NCBI GenBank assembly: GCA_934169725.1
Contig: CAKPOF010000009.1
Span: 1-43,919 of the forward strand
DNA: 43,919 bases
Direction of reading: 5' to 3'
Source of the DNA: an uncultured Clostridia bacterium
GTDB taxonomy: Bacteria; Bacillota; Clostridia; TANB77; CAG-508
Shown here: one piece after another, positions 7,251 through 16,400 of the stretch
Layout of the letters: each line of letters begins with the position of its first letter
Numbering within the stretch: the first letter of the stretch is position 1
Made by a program: the position numbers and the translations under genes
The notes under the pieces: generated by a model
What the model saw: the letters and a program-made list of their open reading frames with translations, nothing else
What the model was told of the DNA's origin: nothing
Database searches by the model: none

Positions 7251-9782
7251 CTATATTTCAAAATTTTTATATACGCTATTTTCTGTTATTTCTGGATTGT
7301 CTTTTAAAATTTTGTCAACTATGTTTTCTTTTAGCTTAAATGGTACTACATATCCCTCTAATGTATTGGCTTTCTCATGTAATAATGAATTTTCATCATT
7401 AACATATATTTTAGATTTTCCCTTTCCATTTTTTGCTTCTTGTACTAAGTTTGAAACTGGTGAATTTCCATCAAAAGCTACTACTACTGAACTTCTTCTT
7501 TCAAATATTTCATAATTAAAACTTTTGTATATACCTGAATCTTCACTTTCAGTAGATATTCTTACGGCATTTATTTCTGTATTTAATAATTTATTTTTTG
7601 TTTCTTCTGTAATTGTTTTTGGTATAATTGCATCAATTTCAAATTTTTTATTTAATTTTTTTGATATATCTAAAATAGCTTCTTCATATCCTTGCATTTT
7701 ATGACCTATTACAAAATATGCCTTGTCACTGTTAACTTTCTTAATTAATTCTGTTAATAGTTTTTTTCCTTCTTCTGTTAAGACTGTTTCTCTTCCTTGT
7801 GCATTGAAACTTCCTCCTGCAATTACTATTGGAACTTTATTGGTTGGCAATTCTTTTATTTTTTCTTTTAAATATTCTTTTGAAGAAATTCCTATTCTTA
7901 GTCTTAAATTCATTTCTTTAGTTTTTCCTTCTTCTTCATTTTTTCTTTCTTCTTCTAATATTGCTTCTTTTATGCTTCTACCATTTAAAAATTTCTCAAA
8001 ACTTTTTGTTTTTTCTGCAAAATATTTATCTTTTGCTTGCATAATTTCTTCTTCTACTTTTCTCATTTTTGCGAAATCTTCACCTGTTAAATCTAATAAA
8101 TTTTGTAATGCTAATTGTTCATCTATAGTATCCACTCCATAAAATCCACATCCATCTGTTCCTTGTACACATTTTACGTTATTATTTAAATATTCTTTTA
8201 TTGGGTGTTTACTTATATTGCTTAAATTGTTTAATCTAACATTAGATGTTAACTGAAATTCTATAATTGCACCTGTTTCTTGCATTTTTTTAATCAATTT
8301 TTTTCCTTTTTCTGATTTTAAACTTGGTGTATATAATCCATGACCTAATCTAAAGTTTGGCATTGTTTCTCCCGGTTTTAATGCTTTTTTTATACAATCT
8401 ATTGATTTTTCTACATTATCTCTTAAACTATCATTTTCTCCTGCATGTATTCTTATTGTAAAGTTAGGGTCTTCTTCTTTTATATATCTAACTATTTCTG
8501 TTATTGCTGGTTGTAATTCACTTATATCATTTATTTCTTCTCCTATAAAGTCACTTCCAACAATATATGGACTTTTAGCTACTGCTTTCATTACATCTAT
8601 ATTTTCTCTTAAATAATTACTACTTGTTTTTTGATCTTTTATAATCGTTAATGGAATTCTTCTTATTCCAACTAAAAATCTTATTTTTACTCCTGTTTCT
8701 TTTTCTATGGTTGGCATTATTTCATGTATTTGTTCTAATAAACTTATTGCAGGCATTCCTTTTTTAGTAAAGTTCGTATCTGCTATTTCCGTATACCTTA
8801 TCCCCTGTTTTTGATATTCTCTAGCTATCCATAATAATTTATTTTGGAAGAATGTATTATTTTTATATGGACTTTTGCCATTTTTGTCATCCAACATTAT
8901 ATTTACCATTCTTTTTATATCATTTTCTGGAATTTGATTTACTTTATCTTTTTTTATATTTATTTTATCTTCACTGTATTCTATTCCTTTAGCAAAAACA
9001 TATCTGTATATATATAGTTTTTCTAAGTTTGTAAATACCGCCTGACCATCTTTTAAAATTGCTAAACTATTTCTTATTTTTGAAATATTATATTCCGCAT
9101 TTTCTAAATTATTTAATATAAAATCAGCAAAGTTAATAAATGTATTATCATCAATTTTTCTTGTTAAATATTTTCCTACTAATTCTGAATTTTCAAATTG
9201 TTTCTCTACATTTTTTCTTTGTTTTTCTATTTTTTCTCTTTGCTCTTCTGTCATTTTTAAATTCAATTTTTTTATATAATATAATGGATAGCGAATTTGA
9301 TTACTAATTCCTAATGCAATCAAACAATCTGGAGATAAATTTGCATTCATATGTGTATGTAAATCTGTTCTAAATTTTGATTTTTTTAAAATATATGATT
9401 TTACAATTGTTTTTTCTATTGGCAAATTATATCTTTTAGTTTGTGACATTAATGTTTTTGTAATAGCTGGTATTTTTGCTTTAATTTCTACATTTCCATC
9501 TTCATATATATTAGCTATTTTAAATCCACCTAATCTGAAAATATATACAATTTCATTATTTCCGTTAATACTTGCCGGTATTGTACCTTTTATTATTTTC
9601 ATATCTTTTTCATTTTTTATTGTTTCTAAATTACAAATTTTAGCTAAATTTGTAATTAAATTTCCAGTATTATGGTTTGGTGTTTCTAATACATATGTAA
9701 CTTCATCATCATTAGTTTTATACATATTTACTATTATGTCTTTTTCTTTATCTAAATAAAATTTGCTTAATATTTTTTTCAT
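7251..9782 (-). CDS. Adenosine-deaminase-like amidohydrolase with C-terminal Rossmann/SLOG-like domain
   Basis: The 843-aa protein has three parts. Residues 1-135 form an unrecognised N-terminal domain. Residues 136-560 carry every metal and catalytic motif of the adenosine deaminase superfamily: DLHTHMNAN (H142, H144), IRIHAGE (H446, E449), RLGHG (H481) and QGTDG (D543). The gap of about 300 residues between the first two motifs is longer than in ordinary Add (about 340 aa in all) and holds a charged helical insert. Residues 648-830 look like a Rossmannoid nucleotide-binding domain: VPIVIAGGSFNAQGRE, then AYFVIGHKMQGYEEA, then FERRSSVVVAFDGNSPVSNL. This resembles SLOG/LOG-type folds, which is inference. 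GGGAGG precedes the ATG. It is transcribed alone, with its own terminator. A nucleotide-processing or signalling role is likely; the substrate is not known. Confidence 0.65.
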   Translation of the reverse strand: MKKILSKFYLDKEKDIIVNMYKTNDDEVTYVLETPNHNTGNLITNLAKICNLETIKNEKDMKIIKGTIPASINGNNEIVYIFRLGGFKIANIYEDGNVEIKAKIPAITKTLMSQTKRYNLPIEKTIVKSYILKKSKFRTDLHTHMNANLSPDCLIALGISNQIRYPLYYIKKLNLKMTEEQREKIEKQRKNVEKQFENSELVGKYLTRKIDDNTFINFADFILNNLENAEYNISKIRNSLAILKDGQAVFTNLEKLYIYRYVFAKGIEYSEDKINIKKDKVNQIPENDIKRMVNIMLDDKNGKSPYKNNTFFQNKLLWIAREYQKQGIRYTEIADTNFTKKGMPAISLLEQIHEIMPTIEKETGVKIRFLVGIRRIPLTIIKDQKTSSNYLRENIDVMKAVAKSPYIVGSDFIGEEINDISELQPAITEIVRYIKEEDPNFTIRIHAGENDSLRDNVEKSIDCIKKALKPGETMPNFRLGHGLYTPSLKSEKGKKLIKKMQETGAIIEFQLTSNVRLNNLSNISKHPIKEYLNNNVKCVQGTDGCGFYGVDTIDEQLALQNLLDLTGEDFAKMRKVEEEIMQAKDKYFAEKTKSFEKFLNGRSIKEAILEEERKNEEEGKTKEMNLRLRIGISSKEYLKEKIKELPTNKVPIVIAGGSFNAQGRETVLTEEGKKLLTELIKKVNSDKAYFVIGHKMQGYEEAILDISKKLNKKFEIDAIIPKTITEETKNKLLNTEINAVRISTESEDSGIYKSFNYEIFERRSSVVVAFDGNSPVSNLVQEAKNGKGKSKIYVNDENSLLHEKANTLEGYVVPFKLKENIVDKILKDNPEITENSVYKNFEI

Positions 9783-9906
9783 ATTTACCTCCCTTTTATC
9801 AACTGTTAAACACTATTATACCATAAACATTAATTTTCTTCAACACTTATGTTAACTTTTGCTATTCGTTACAATTCACAATTATAAATATTTAACTTAT
9901 AAAAAT

Positions 9907-10043
9907 TTAATAATATATTGTTTTGAAATACTGCATAAGCGATCAAACAACCTTTAGTGACTATGAATCGGAGCAAACTACATATAAGTTACTTTAACAT
10001 GTGATTTGCGACACCAAAGTATGAAAAAATATATTTGTATTAA
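9907..10043. repeat. Structured intergenic element, copy A
   Basis: An element of about 137 bp has inverted ends: the left arm finishes in GAAATAC and the right arm begins with GTATGAAAAAA. The core shares TAAGCGA.CAAAC, GGAGCAA.CTACATA and TTGCGACACCAA with copy B at 13132-13290. Inside, GCAAA pairs with TTTGC. It lies between htrA and the deaminase-like gene. Confidence 0.65.
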
Positions 10044-10085
10044 TAAATACTAAATTAGGAAATAATTATTACTAACTTGTATCTA

Positions 10086-11222
10086 TTATTTTCCTAATTT
10101 AACTACAACACTTCTTTTTATTTTTCCTCTATTTATTGTCATTGTTACTTCTTCGTCTGGATTTTTTGTATATATATATTCTCTTAAATCATTCATTGTA
10201 TTTAATTTTGTATTATCTATATCAGTTATTATATCTCCTTCTTTTATATCAGCTTTATCTGCTGGTCCATTTTTTGTTACTTGAGTTACATATATTCCAT
10301 CTTGAAATGTATTAGATGTATTCTTTTTTATATATGGTATGACTTCTTTGTCATATGCATACATTCCTATTTTTGCTTCTTCAAAATTCCCCGTCATTTT
10401 ATATTTTTCTATTATTGGTTTTACAATATTAATTGGTATTGCAAATCCTATTCCCTCAGCCGAACTTATTTTTACTGTATTTATTCCTATTACTTCTCCA
10501 TCTGGATATATCAAAGGCCCACCACTATTACCTGGATTTATTGTTGCATCTGTTTGTATTAAATTAGTCATATATGATGATTTTTTTTCTTCTTCTATCT
10601 TTATTGTCCTGTTTTTTGCACTTACAATTCCTGAAGTAACCGTTCTTCTAAATTCATATCCTATTGGATTTCCTATAGCATATACTGTTTCTCCTATTTT
10701 TATATTATCAGAATTTCCTAAATTTACACAATTTAAATTTTCTGCTCCAATTTTTATTATTGCTAAATCTATACTTGTATCACTCCATACAACTGTGCCT
10801 TCATAATTTTTTCCGTTTTCTAACGTAATATAACATTTACTATACTTACTTCCAGCTACATGTTCATTACTTAATATATATCCATTTTCCGTAACTATAA
10901 TCCCTGTTCCTAAGCCTAATTGATTTTCTGTATTTTCAGAAAATATTGATGTACCTGCATTTTTTAATTTTGAAATTCCAACAACACAATTTATTGTTTC
11001 CTCAATTACATCTGATACTTTTTTGCTATTTTCTTCAATGTTATCCACAGTTTGTTCTTTATGTGTGGATTGTGTTTTTGTTGTAGTATAATTTCCGTCA
11101 TATATTTCAATATTATTATATGTAATATACAAATAAAAACACAATATCCATAATAATAGTATTACCGTCATTGTTATAATTATTTTCTTTTTCCCATTTC
11201 TTTTACTTATATGTTTTTGCAC
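10086..11222 (-). CDS. htrA: HtrA/DegP-type membrane-anchored serine protease
   Basis: The 378-aa protein starts at a GTG with a GAGGTGA site. It has a membrane anchor at about residues 12-34, a low-complexity linker, a trypsin-like S1C domain and one PDZ domain (about 285-375). The catalytic triad is visible: H121 in LSNEHVAG, D152 in DTSIDLAIIK and S233 in NPGNSGGPL. The PDZ part contains GPADKADIKEGDIITDI. HtrA proteases act outside the membrane on misfolded or secreted proteins under envelope stress. It is shorter than many family members but complete. It is downstream of the acyl-CoA ligase on the same strand, separated by a strong terminator, so probably a separate unit. Confidence 0.9.
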   Translation of the reverse strand: MQKHISKRNGKKKIIITMTVILLLWILCFYLYITYNNIEIYDGNYTTTKTQSTHKEQTVDNIEENSKKVSDVIEETINCVVGISKLKNAGTSIFSENTENQLGLGTGIIVTENGYILSNEHVAGSKYSKCYITLENGKNYEGTVVWSDTSIDLAIIKIGAENLNCVNLGNSDNIKIGETVYAIGNPIGYEFRRTVTSGIVSAKNRTIKIEEEKKSSYMTNLIQTDATINPGNSGGPLIYPDGEVIGINTVKISSAEGIGFAIPINIVKPIIEKYKMTGNFEEAKIGMYAYDKEVIPYIKKNTSNTFQDGIYVTQVTKNGPADKADIKEGDIITDIDNTKLNTMNDLREYIYTKNPDEEVTMTINRGKIKRSVVVKLGK

Positions 11223-11285
11223 AAAATCACCTCAATTTTATTATTGACGTTTTTTCTTTTTTTAACCGTGTATATAAAAACAAAT

Positions 11286-11319
11286 AAAAAAAGTTTAAGA
11301 AATTTCTTAAACTTTTTTT
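11286..11319. terminator. Bidirectional terminator overlapping the ligase stop
   Basis: A 34-bp perfect palindrome, AAAAAAAGTTTAAGAAA and its reverse complement, with T runs on both strands. It includes the stop codon of the acyl-CoA ligase. Confidence 0.85.
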
Positions 11320-13034
11320 AATTCTTCATATCTTTTTATTTTTTGTGTTGTTGTTTTCATTAATGGTTCTGTTGTTATTGTTATATTTTTTATATGTTTA
11401 AATACTGGTAATTCTTTATTTATTTCTTTTATTTTTTTCCATATAATATCTGAATATTCTTTTTCTGTTTTATCGCCTAATTGTTCTTTTATTATTTCTT
11501 TATCATAAACTATTTTTGCACATAACATTGTATCTGTATTATTTCTTTCTCTTTGATACACTAATGATTCTACAACATATGGTATTTTATTAATCAAAAA
11601 TTCTATTTCTTGTGGATATACATTTTTTCCATTTCTTAATACTATAATATCTTTTTTTCTTCCTGTTACATATATAAAACCTTTTTCATCAATATATCCG
11701 TAATCTCCTGTTTTAAACCATCCATCTTTAAACGCTTTTTTATTTTCTTCATCATTTTTATAATATCCTAACATAACACTTGGACCTTTTACAAGTATTT
11801 CCCCCTCACCATTTTCTGATGGATTATCAATCTTTACATTTAAACTTGGCAATGCTAATCCAACTGAACCTGGTTTCTTTTCCTTGTCTGTTTCCGCTGA
11901 TATAACTGGAGATGTCTCTGTTAATCCATACCCTTGTACTAACTCTATTCCAAAATTATTAAATCCTATAATTGTATCTTTATTCATAGGTGCTGCACCA
12001 TATAAAACAACTCTTAAATTTCCTCCGAAATTTTCTAATATTTGTTTAAATATTTTTTTCCTTAAATCAATTTTACACTTTAATAATCCATTTGATAATT
12101 TAGTCATATTAGCTATTAATTTTGCTTTTCCCTGGTCATTTATAGCTTTTATTATCTTTTTATACATTGTTTCTAATACTAATGGAACAGCTACAAATAC
12201 AGAAACTTTATATTCTGCAAGATTTTTTTGAATATATTTTAGCCCATCGCAAAAAGCTATTGTACACCCACTATAAAATCCATATAAAAATGTTATTGTA
12301 CACTCAAAAGTATGATGTATTGGCAAAAATGATAAAAGAGTATCTGTATCATACAATTTTACCCAACAACTTATATCACTTAAGTTACTACATATATTCT
12401 TTTGTGATAACATTACAGCTTTAGGAGAATTTGTAGTTCCTGATGTAAATAACATTATTGACATCTTTTCCGGATCTACTTCTATATTTTCATATTTATT
12501 ATCACCATTTTTTAATAATTCATTTCCTTTTTGTAATAAATCTTCAAACTTCTCTGCATCTTCATCTTCAATGTTATCCATACAAATTAACATTCTTAAA
12601 TTTGCATTATCGTCTTTTTTTAACTCTTTCATTGTTTCTAAGTATTTTTTATCAAATATTGCTACTTCTGCTTCACTTCTTATTACTAAATTTATTATTT
12701 CATTTTCTGGAAGAGCCTTGTCCATTGGTACTATAACCATATTCCCACTAGTTACGGCTAAATAGGTTATACACCATTCATATCTGTTATTTCCTATTAC
12801 AACAATTCTTTTATTTTCTAAATTTCTATTTAATAATTCAGTTGATAATGCCTTAATATCATTTCCTACTTCTTCATATGTTTTTTCTACATACTGTACA
12901 TTTTTTAGATTTCCATCCTTTTTATATTTGTATGCAATATTTTTAGGATACTTTGTTACAGTATATTCTATCATTTCTCTAAAATCTTTTACAATTCTTG
13001 GTTCATAAACCCTTCTATTTTCATTATCTCCCAT
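11307..13034 (-). CDS. Acyl-CoA / acyl-AMP ligase (AMP-binding, FadD-like)
   Basis: The 575-aa enzyme has the ANL-superfamily motifs in order: P-loop LFTSGTTNSPKAVMLS (about 195-210), LPIHHTFECT, the GYGLTETSP motif (about 372), KTGDYGYIDEKGF, and the hinge GRKKDIIVLRNGKNVYPQEI near residue 470, with a C-terminal catalytic Lys in TTQKIKR. The layout is that of long-chain fatty acid-CoA ligases, which activate a fatty acid with ATP and transfer it to CoA or a carrier protein. It is divergent from the 1409-aa peptide synthetase; that enzyme begins with a condensation domain and needs an acyl donor, so supplying the acyl starter is a reasonable role (inference). A housekeeping role is the alternative. 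The start has an AGAGG site. Confidence 0.85.
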   Translation of the reverse strand: MGDNENRRVYEPRIVKDFREMIEYTVTKYPKNIAYKYKKDGNLKNVQYVEKTYEEVGNDIKALSTELLNRNLENKRIVVIGNNRYEWCITYLAVTSGNMVIVPMDKALPENEIINLVIRSEAEVAIFDKKYLETMKELKKDDNANLRMLICMDNIEDEDAEKFEDLLQKGNELLKNGDNKYENIEVDPEKMSIMLFTSGTTNSPKAVMLSQKNICSNLSDISCWVKLYDTDTLLSFLPIHHTFECTITFLYGFYSGCTIAFCDGLKYIQKNLAEYKVSVFVAVPLVLETMYKKIIKAINDQGKAKLIANMTKLSNGLLKCKIDLRKKIFKQILENFGGNLRVVLYGAAPMNKDTIIGFNNFGIELVQGYGLTETSPVISAETDKEKKPGSVGLALPSLNVKIDNPSENGEGEILVKGPSVMLGYYKNDEENKKAFKDGWFKTGDYGYIDEKGFIYVTGRKKDIIVLRNGKNVYPQEIEFLINKIPYVVESLVYQRERNNTDTMLCAKIVYDKEIIKEQLGDKTEKEYSDIIWKKIKEINKELPVFKHIKNITITTEPLMKTTTQKIKRYEELKKV

Positions 13035-13131
13035 TTTCTCAACCTCTTTTTTGTTTTATTTTATATTATTATTTTAATAAATTCAATAGTTATTTATAAT
13101 CTTATTATAATTTACAGCTAACTTGTACGAA

Positions 13132-13290
13132 TTTTTAATAATTAATAATATATTATTTTTTGAAATACCTCGTAAGCGACCAAACGAGCGAATGCGAGTG
13201 CGACTGGAGCAATCTACATACCAGCAATTTTAATATGGAGATTGCGACACCAAGGTATGAAAAAAACAATATATTATTAATTATTAAAAA
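13132..13290. repeat. Structured intergenic element, copy B
   Basis: This 159-bp element is bounded by inverted arms of about 38 bp that match at all but a few positions (left arm 13132-13169, right arm 13253-13290; both end in TTAATAATTAATAATATATT or its complement). The GC-richer core reads CGTAAGCGACCAAACGAGCG at its start. An inner stem pairs GCAATCT with AGATTGC. It lies between the divergent ligase and synthetase genes. The rest of the 13035-13418 interval holds only the synthetase promoter. Confidence 0.75.
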
Positions 13291-13357
13291 GTAACTCCAA
13301 TTTAATTATATATTAAATACAATCTTCTCCATACTCTCTGTTTTTTCAACAAAAACA

Positions 13358-13386
13358 TTGATTTTTTTATTTTTTACTAGTATAAT
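13358..13386 (+). promoter_or_regulatory. Promoter of the peptide synthetase
   Basis: TTGATT at 13358 and TATAAT at 13381 are 17 bp apart. The predicted start of transcription is near 13393, giving a leader of about 25 bases before the ATG at 13419, with GAGGCGG as ribosome site. Confidence 0.7.
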
Positions 13387-13418
13387 TGTTTCAGTGAAAA
13401 TTTACGAGGCGGTGTTTT

Positions 13419-16400
13419 ATGGGTGTTTTAAAATACGAACTTACAGCTCCACAAAAATCAATTTTGCTAACAGAACAATTTAACGAAAACACTTGTGTAT
13501 CAAATATATGTGGAACTTTATCAATTAAACAAACTATTGATGTTGATGCTTTAGAAAGAGCAATTAATTTATTTATAGAAAAAAATGATTCAATGCGAAT
13601 TCATTTATTTGGCGAGGGTTCTAAAATTAATCAATTTATAAAGGATTATTCTTTTGTTGCCATAAACAAAGTAAAAATTAATGTTCTATATTCTTTATCT
13701 AATCTTGAAAAAGATGTTATTAATCAACATTTTACAATTCTTAATAATGATTTATATCGTTTTATTATTTTTATAAATGAAGATGGTACTGGTGGTTTTA
13801 TTGCCAACCTACATCATATTATTTCTGATGCCTGGACAATGAGTTTATTGATTGATCAAATCATGTCCTATTATTATTCTTTAATCACAAACAAAAAAAT
13901 AGATTATACAAAAAATGATTCATATATTGATTATATATTTGAAGAACAAAAATATAAAGAAAGTTCTAAATTTGAACGTGCAAAAAACTTTTGGGAAAAC
14001 CAATTTAATGATTTAGAATTTTCATATTTAAAAGACTTTCAATCAAGCTCATATGAAGGTTGTAGAAAATGTTTTACTCTTACTAAGAAAAAAACTAATT
14101 TGTTATTAGACTTTTGTAATAATAATAAAACTTCCATATTTTCACTTTTTATGGCTGTTCTTAATATATATTTGGCTAAAATAAACAATACTAATTCTTC
14201 TATAGTTGGTACACCTATTTTAAATAGGTCTAACTTTAAAGAAAAAAATACTACTGGTATGTATATTAGTACTGTACCCTTTCGTATAAATATAGATAGA
14301 AATTGTAATTGTATCGATTTTATTCACAAAATTTCTAAACACGAACTTTCTGTTTTTAGAAATCAACGATATCCTTACAATCTTCTTTTAGATAATATAA
14401 GAAAAAAATTTAATATAACAAAAAATCTTTTTGATGTGTCTTTATCATATCAGAATGCAAGAAACCATAGAAATACATCTTCAATTCCATATTCATGTAA
14501 ATGGCTATTTAATAATTGTGTTGTAAATAATTTAGATATACATTTATATGATATTGATGATACCGGAATGATTAATATTTACTATGATTTCAAAAAGGAT
14601 TTATTTTCTGAAGATGATATTAAACTTCTACATTTGAGAGTAATGGAAATGATTGAAAACATTATTTCTAATCCTAATTTAAAAATATCTGATTTAGAAA
14701 TATTATCTTTTAAGGAAAAAAATTATATATTAAATGAATATAATAATAAAATAAGTAATACCAATAACTTTGTTTCTGTATATGATTTATTTAAAAATTT
14801 TTATATGAAAACACCTAATAAATTAGCTGTGTCATATAAAAACACAAATCTTACATATAAACAATTAAATACCCTAGCAAATCTTATTGCATTAAAATTA
14901 AAAAAATATAATGTAAAAAAAGGAGATATCATTTGCTTAGCATTTTCGAATTCTATAGAATTTATTGCTAGTGTTATTGCCACTCAAAAGCTTGGTATTT
15001 GCTATATCCCTATTGATATAAACTATCCTAATGATAGAATTGAATATATTGCAAAAAATAGTAACTCTAAACTTATTTTAACTGATAAAAATGCTTTACA
15101 TTCTATATCTTTAGATAAAAATACATTAACAAGAATATGTTTATCTGATTTTAACTATAAAGATAATTGTGAAAACATTGAATGTAATTTAACTGAACAA
15201 GACTTAGCTTATATTATATACACATCTGGTTCAACAGGAAAACCAAAAGGTGTAAAAATATGTCATGGAAGTTTAGCAAATTATATTTCTTGGGCTATCA
15301 AAAAATACACAAACTCAGAAGAATCAAATTTCCCATTTTTTTCTTCTGTCGCTTTCGACCTAACCGTAACCTCTATTTATACACCTCTTTGTTCTGGTAA
15401 CTCTATCTATATCTACAAAAATGATAATGTAGAATTACTTTTAAAAAATATAATATCAGATAATAAAGTTCAGGTTATGAAATTAACACCTGCACATTTT
15501 ACATTACTTCAAGATTTAGATTTAAGTAATTGTGTTATAAATAGATTTATTTTAGGAGGGGATATTTTAACAAAAGAAATTTGTGAAAAAATAACTTCAC
15601 TTTTTTCTCATGATATTCATATTTATAATGAATATGGTCCTACAGAAGCAACTGTAGGATGTATGATATATGAATACAGCAAATTAGATCCATATACATC
15701 TGTTCCTATTGGTTATCCTATTGACAATACACAAATTTTATTATTAAATAATTCTTTAGAATTAGTCCCTCTAGGAACTATAGGAGAAATGTATATTAGC
15801 GGAAAATGTTTGGCTTGTGGGTATACAGATGAACAAAAAACAAAACAAAACTTTATAAAAAATCCATTCAATACAAATGAATTTTTATACAAGACTGGTG
15901 ACCTTGCTATTTTACACCAAACAGGAATTATAGAATATATTTGTCGTAGTGATTTTCAAGTAAAATTAAATGGTTATAGAATTGAACTTGGAGAAATTCA
16001 ATCTGTTTTATTAACTAACCCTTTAATAAAAGATACATTTGTTTCTGTAATAGAAATCGATAATCATAAGGTTCTTTGTGCTTATTATGTATCTGATGAT
16101 GAAATTGAAAATCTTCCTAGTTTTCTAAAAAAATATTTACCAAATTATATGATACCAACTCATTTCATTAAACTTAATGCATTACCTTTAACTATTAATG
16201 GAAAAGTTGATAAATCATTACTTCCTTTACCAAGCAGAGCTAAGTCAAAATATGTAAAACCACAAAATGAATTGGAAGAAATTTTTCAAAATTTATTTAC
16301 ACAATTATTAAAACCAAAAAACAAACTTAGTGTTACTGACAATTTCTTTGATTACTATGTTGATTCCCTTTTACTTATAAAAGCACAATCAATGTTATAC

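Noticed and set aside
7228..8142. Plus-strand frames opposite the deaminase-like gene
   Set aside because: They are hydrophobic-looking shadows produced by the AT-rich antisense strand, without ribosome sites.
7251..9782. RADAR-type RdrB defence deaminase
   Set aside because: No RdrA-type ATPase lies nearby and the C-terminal nucleotide-binding-like domain is not part of what I know of RdrB; only the deaminase fold is shared.
14801..14983. 60-aa minus-strand frame inside the synthetase
   Set aside because: It lies fully inside a conserved adenylation domain and has no ribosome site or recognisable sequence.
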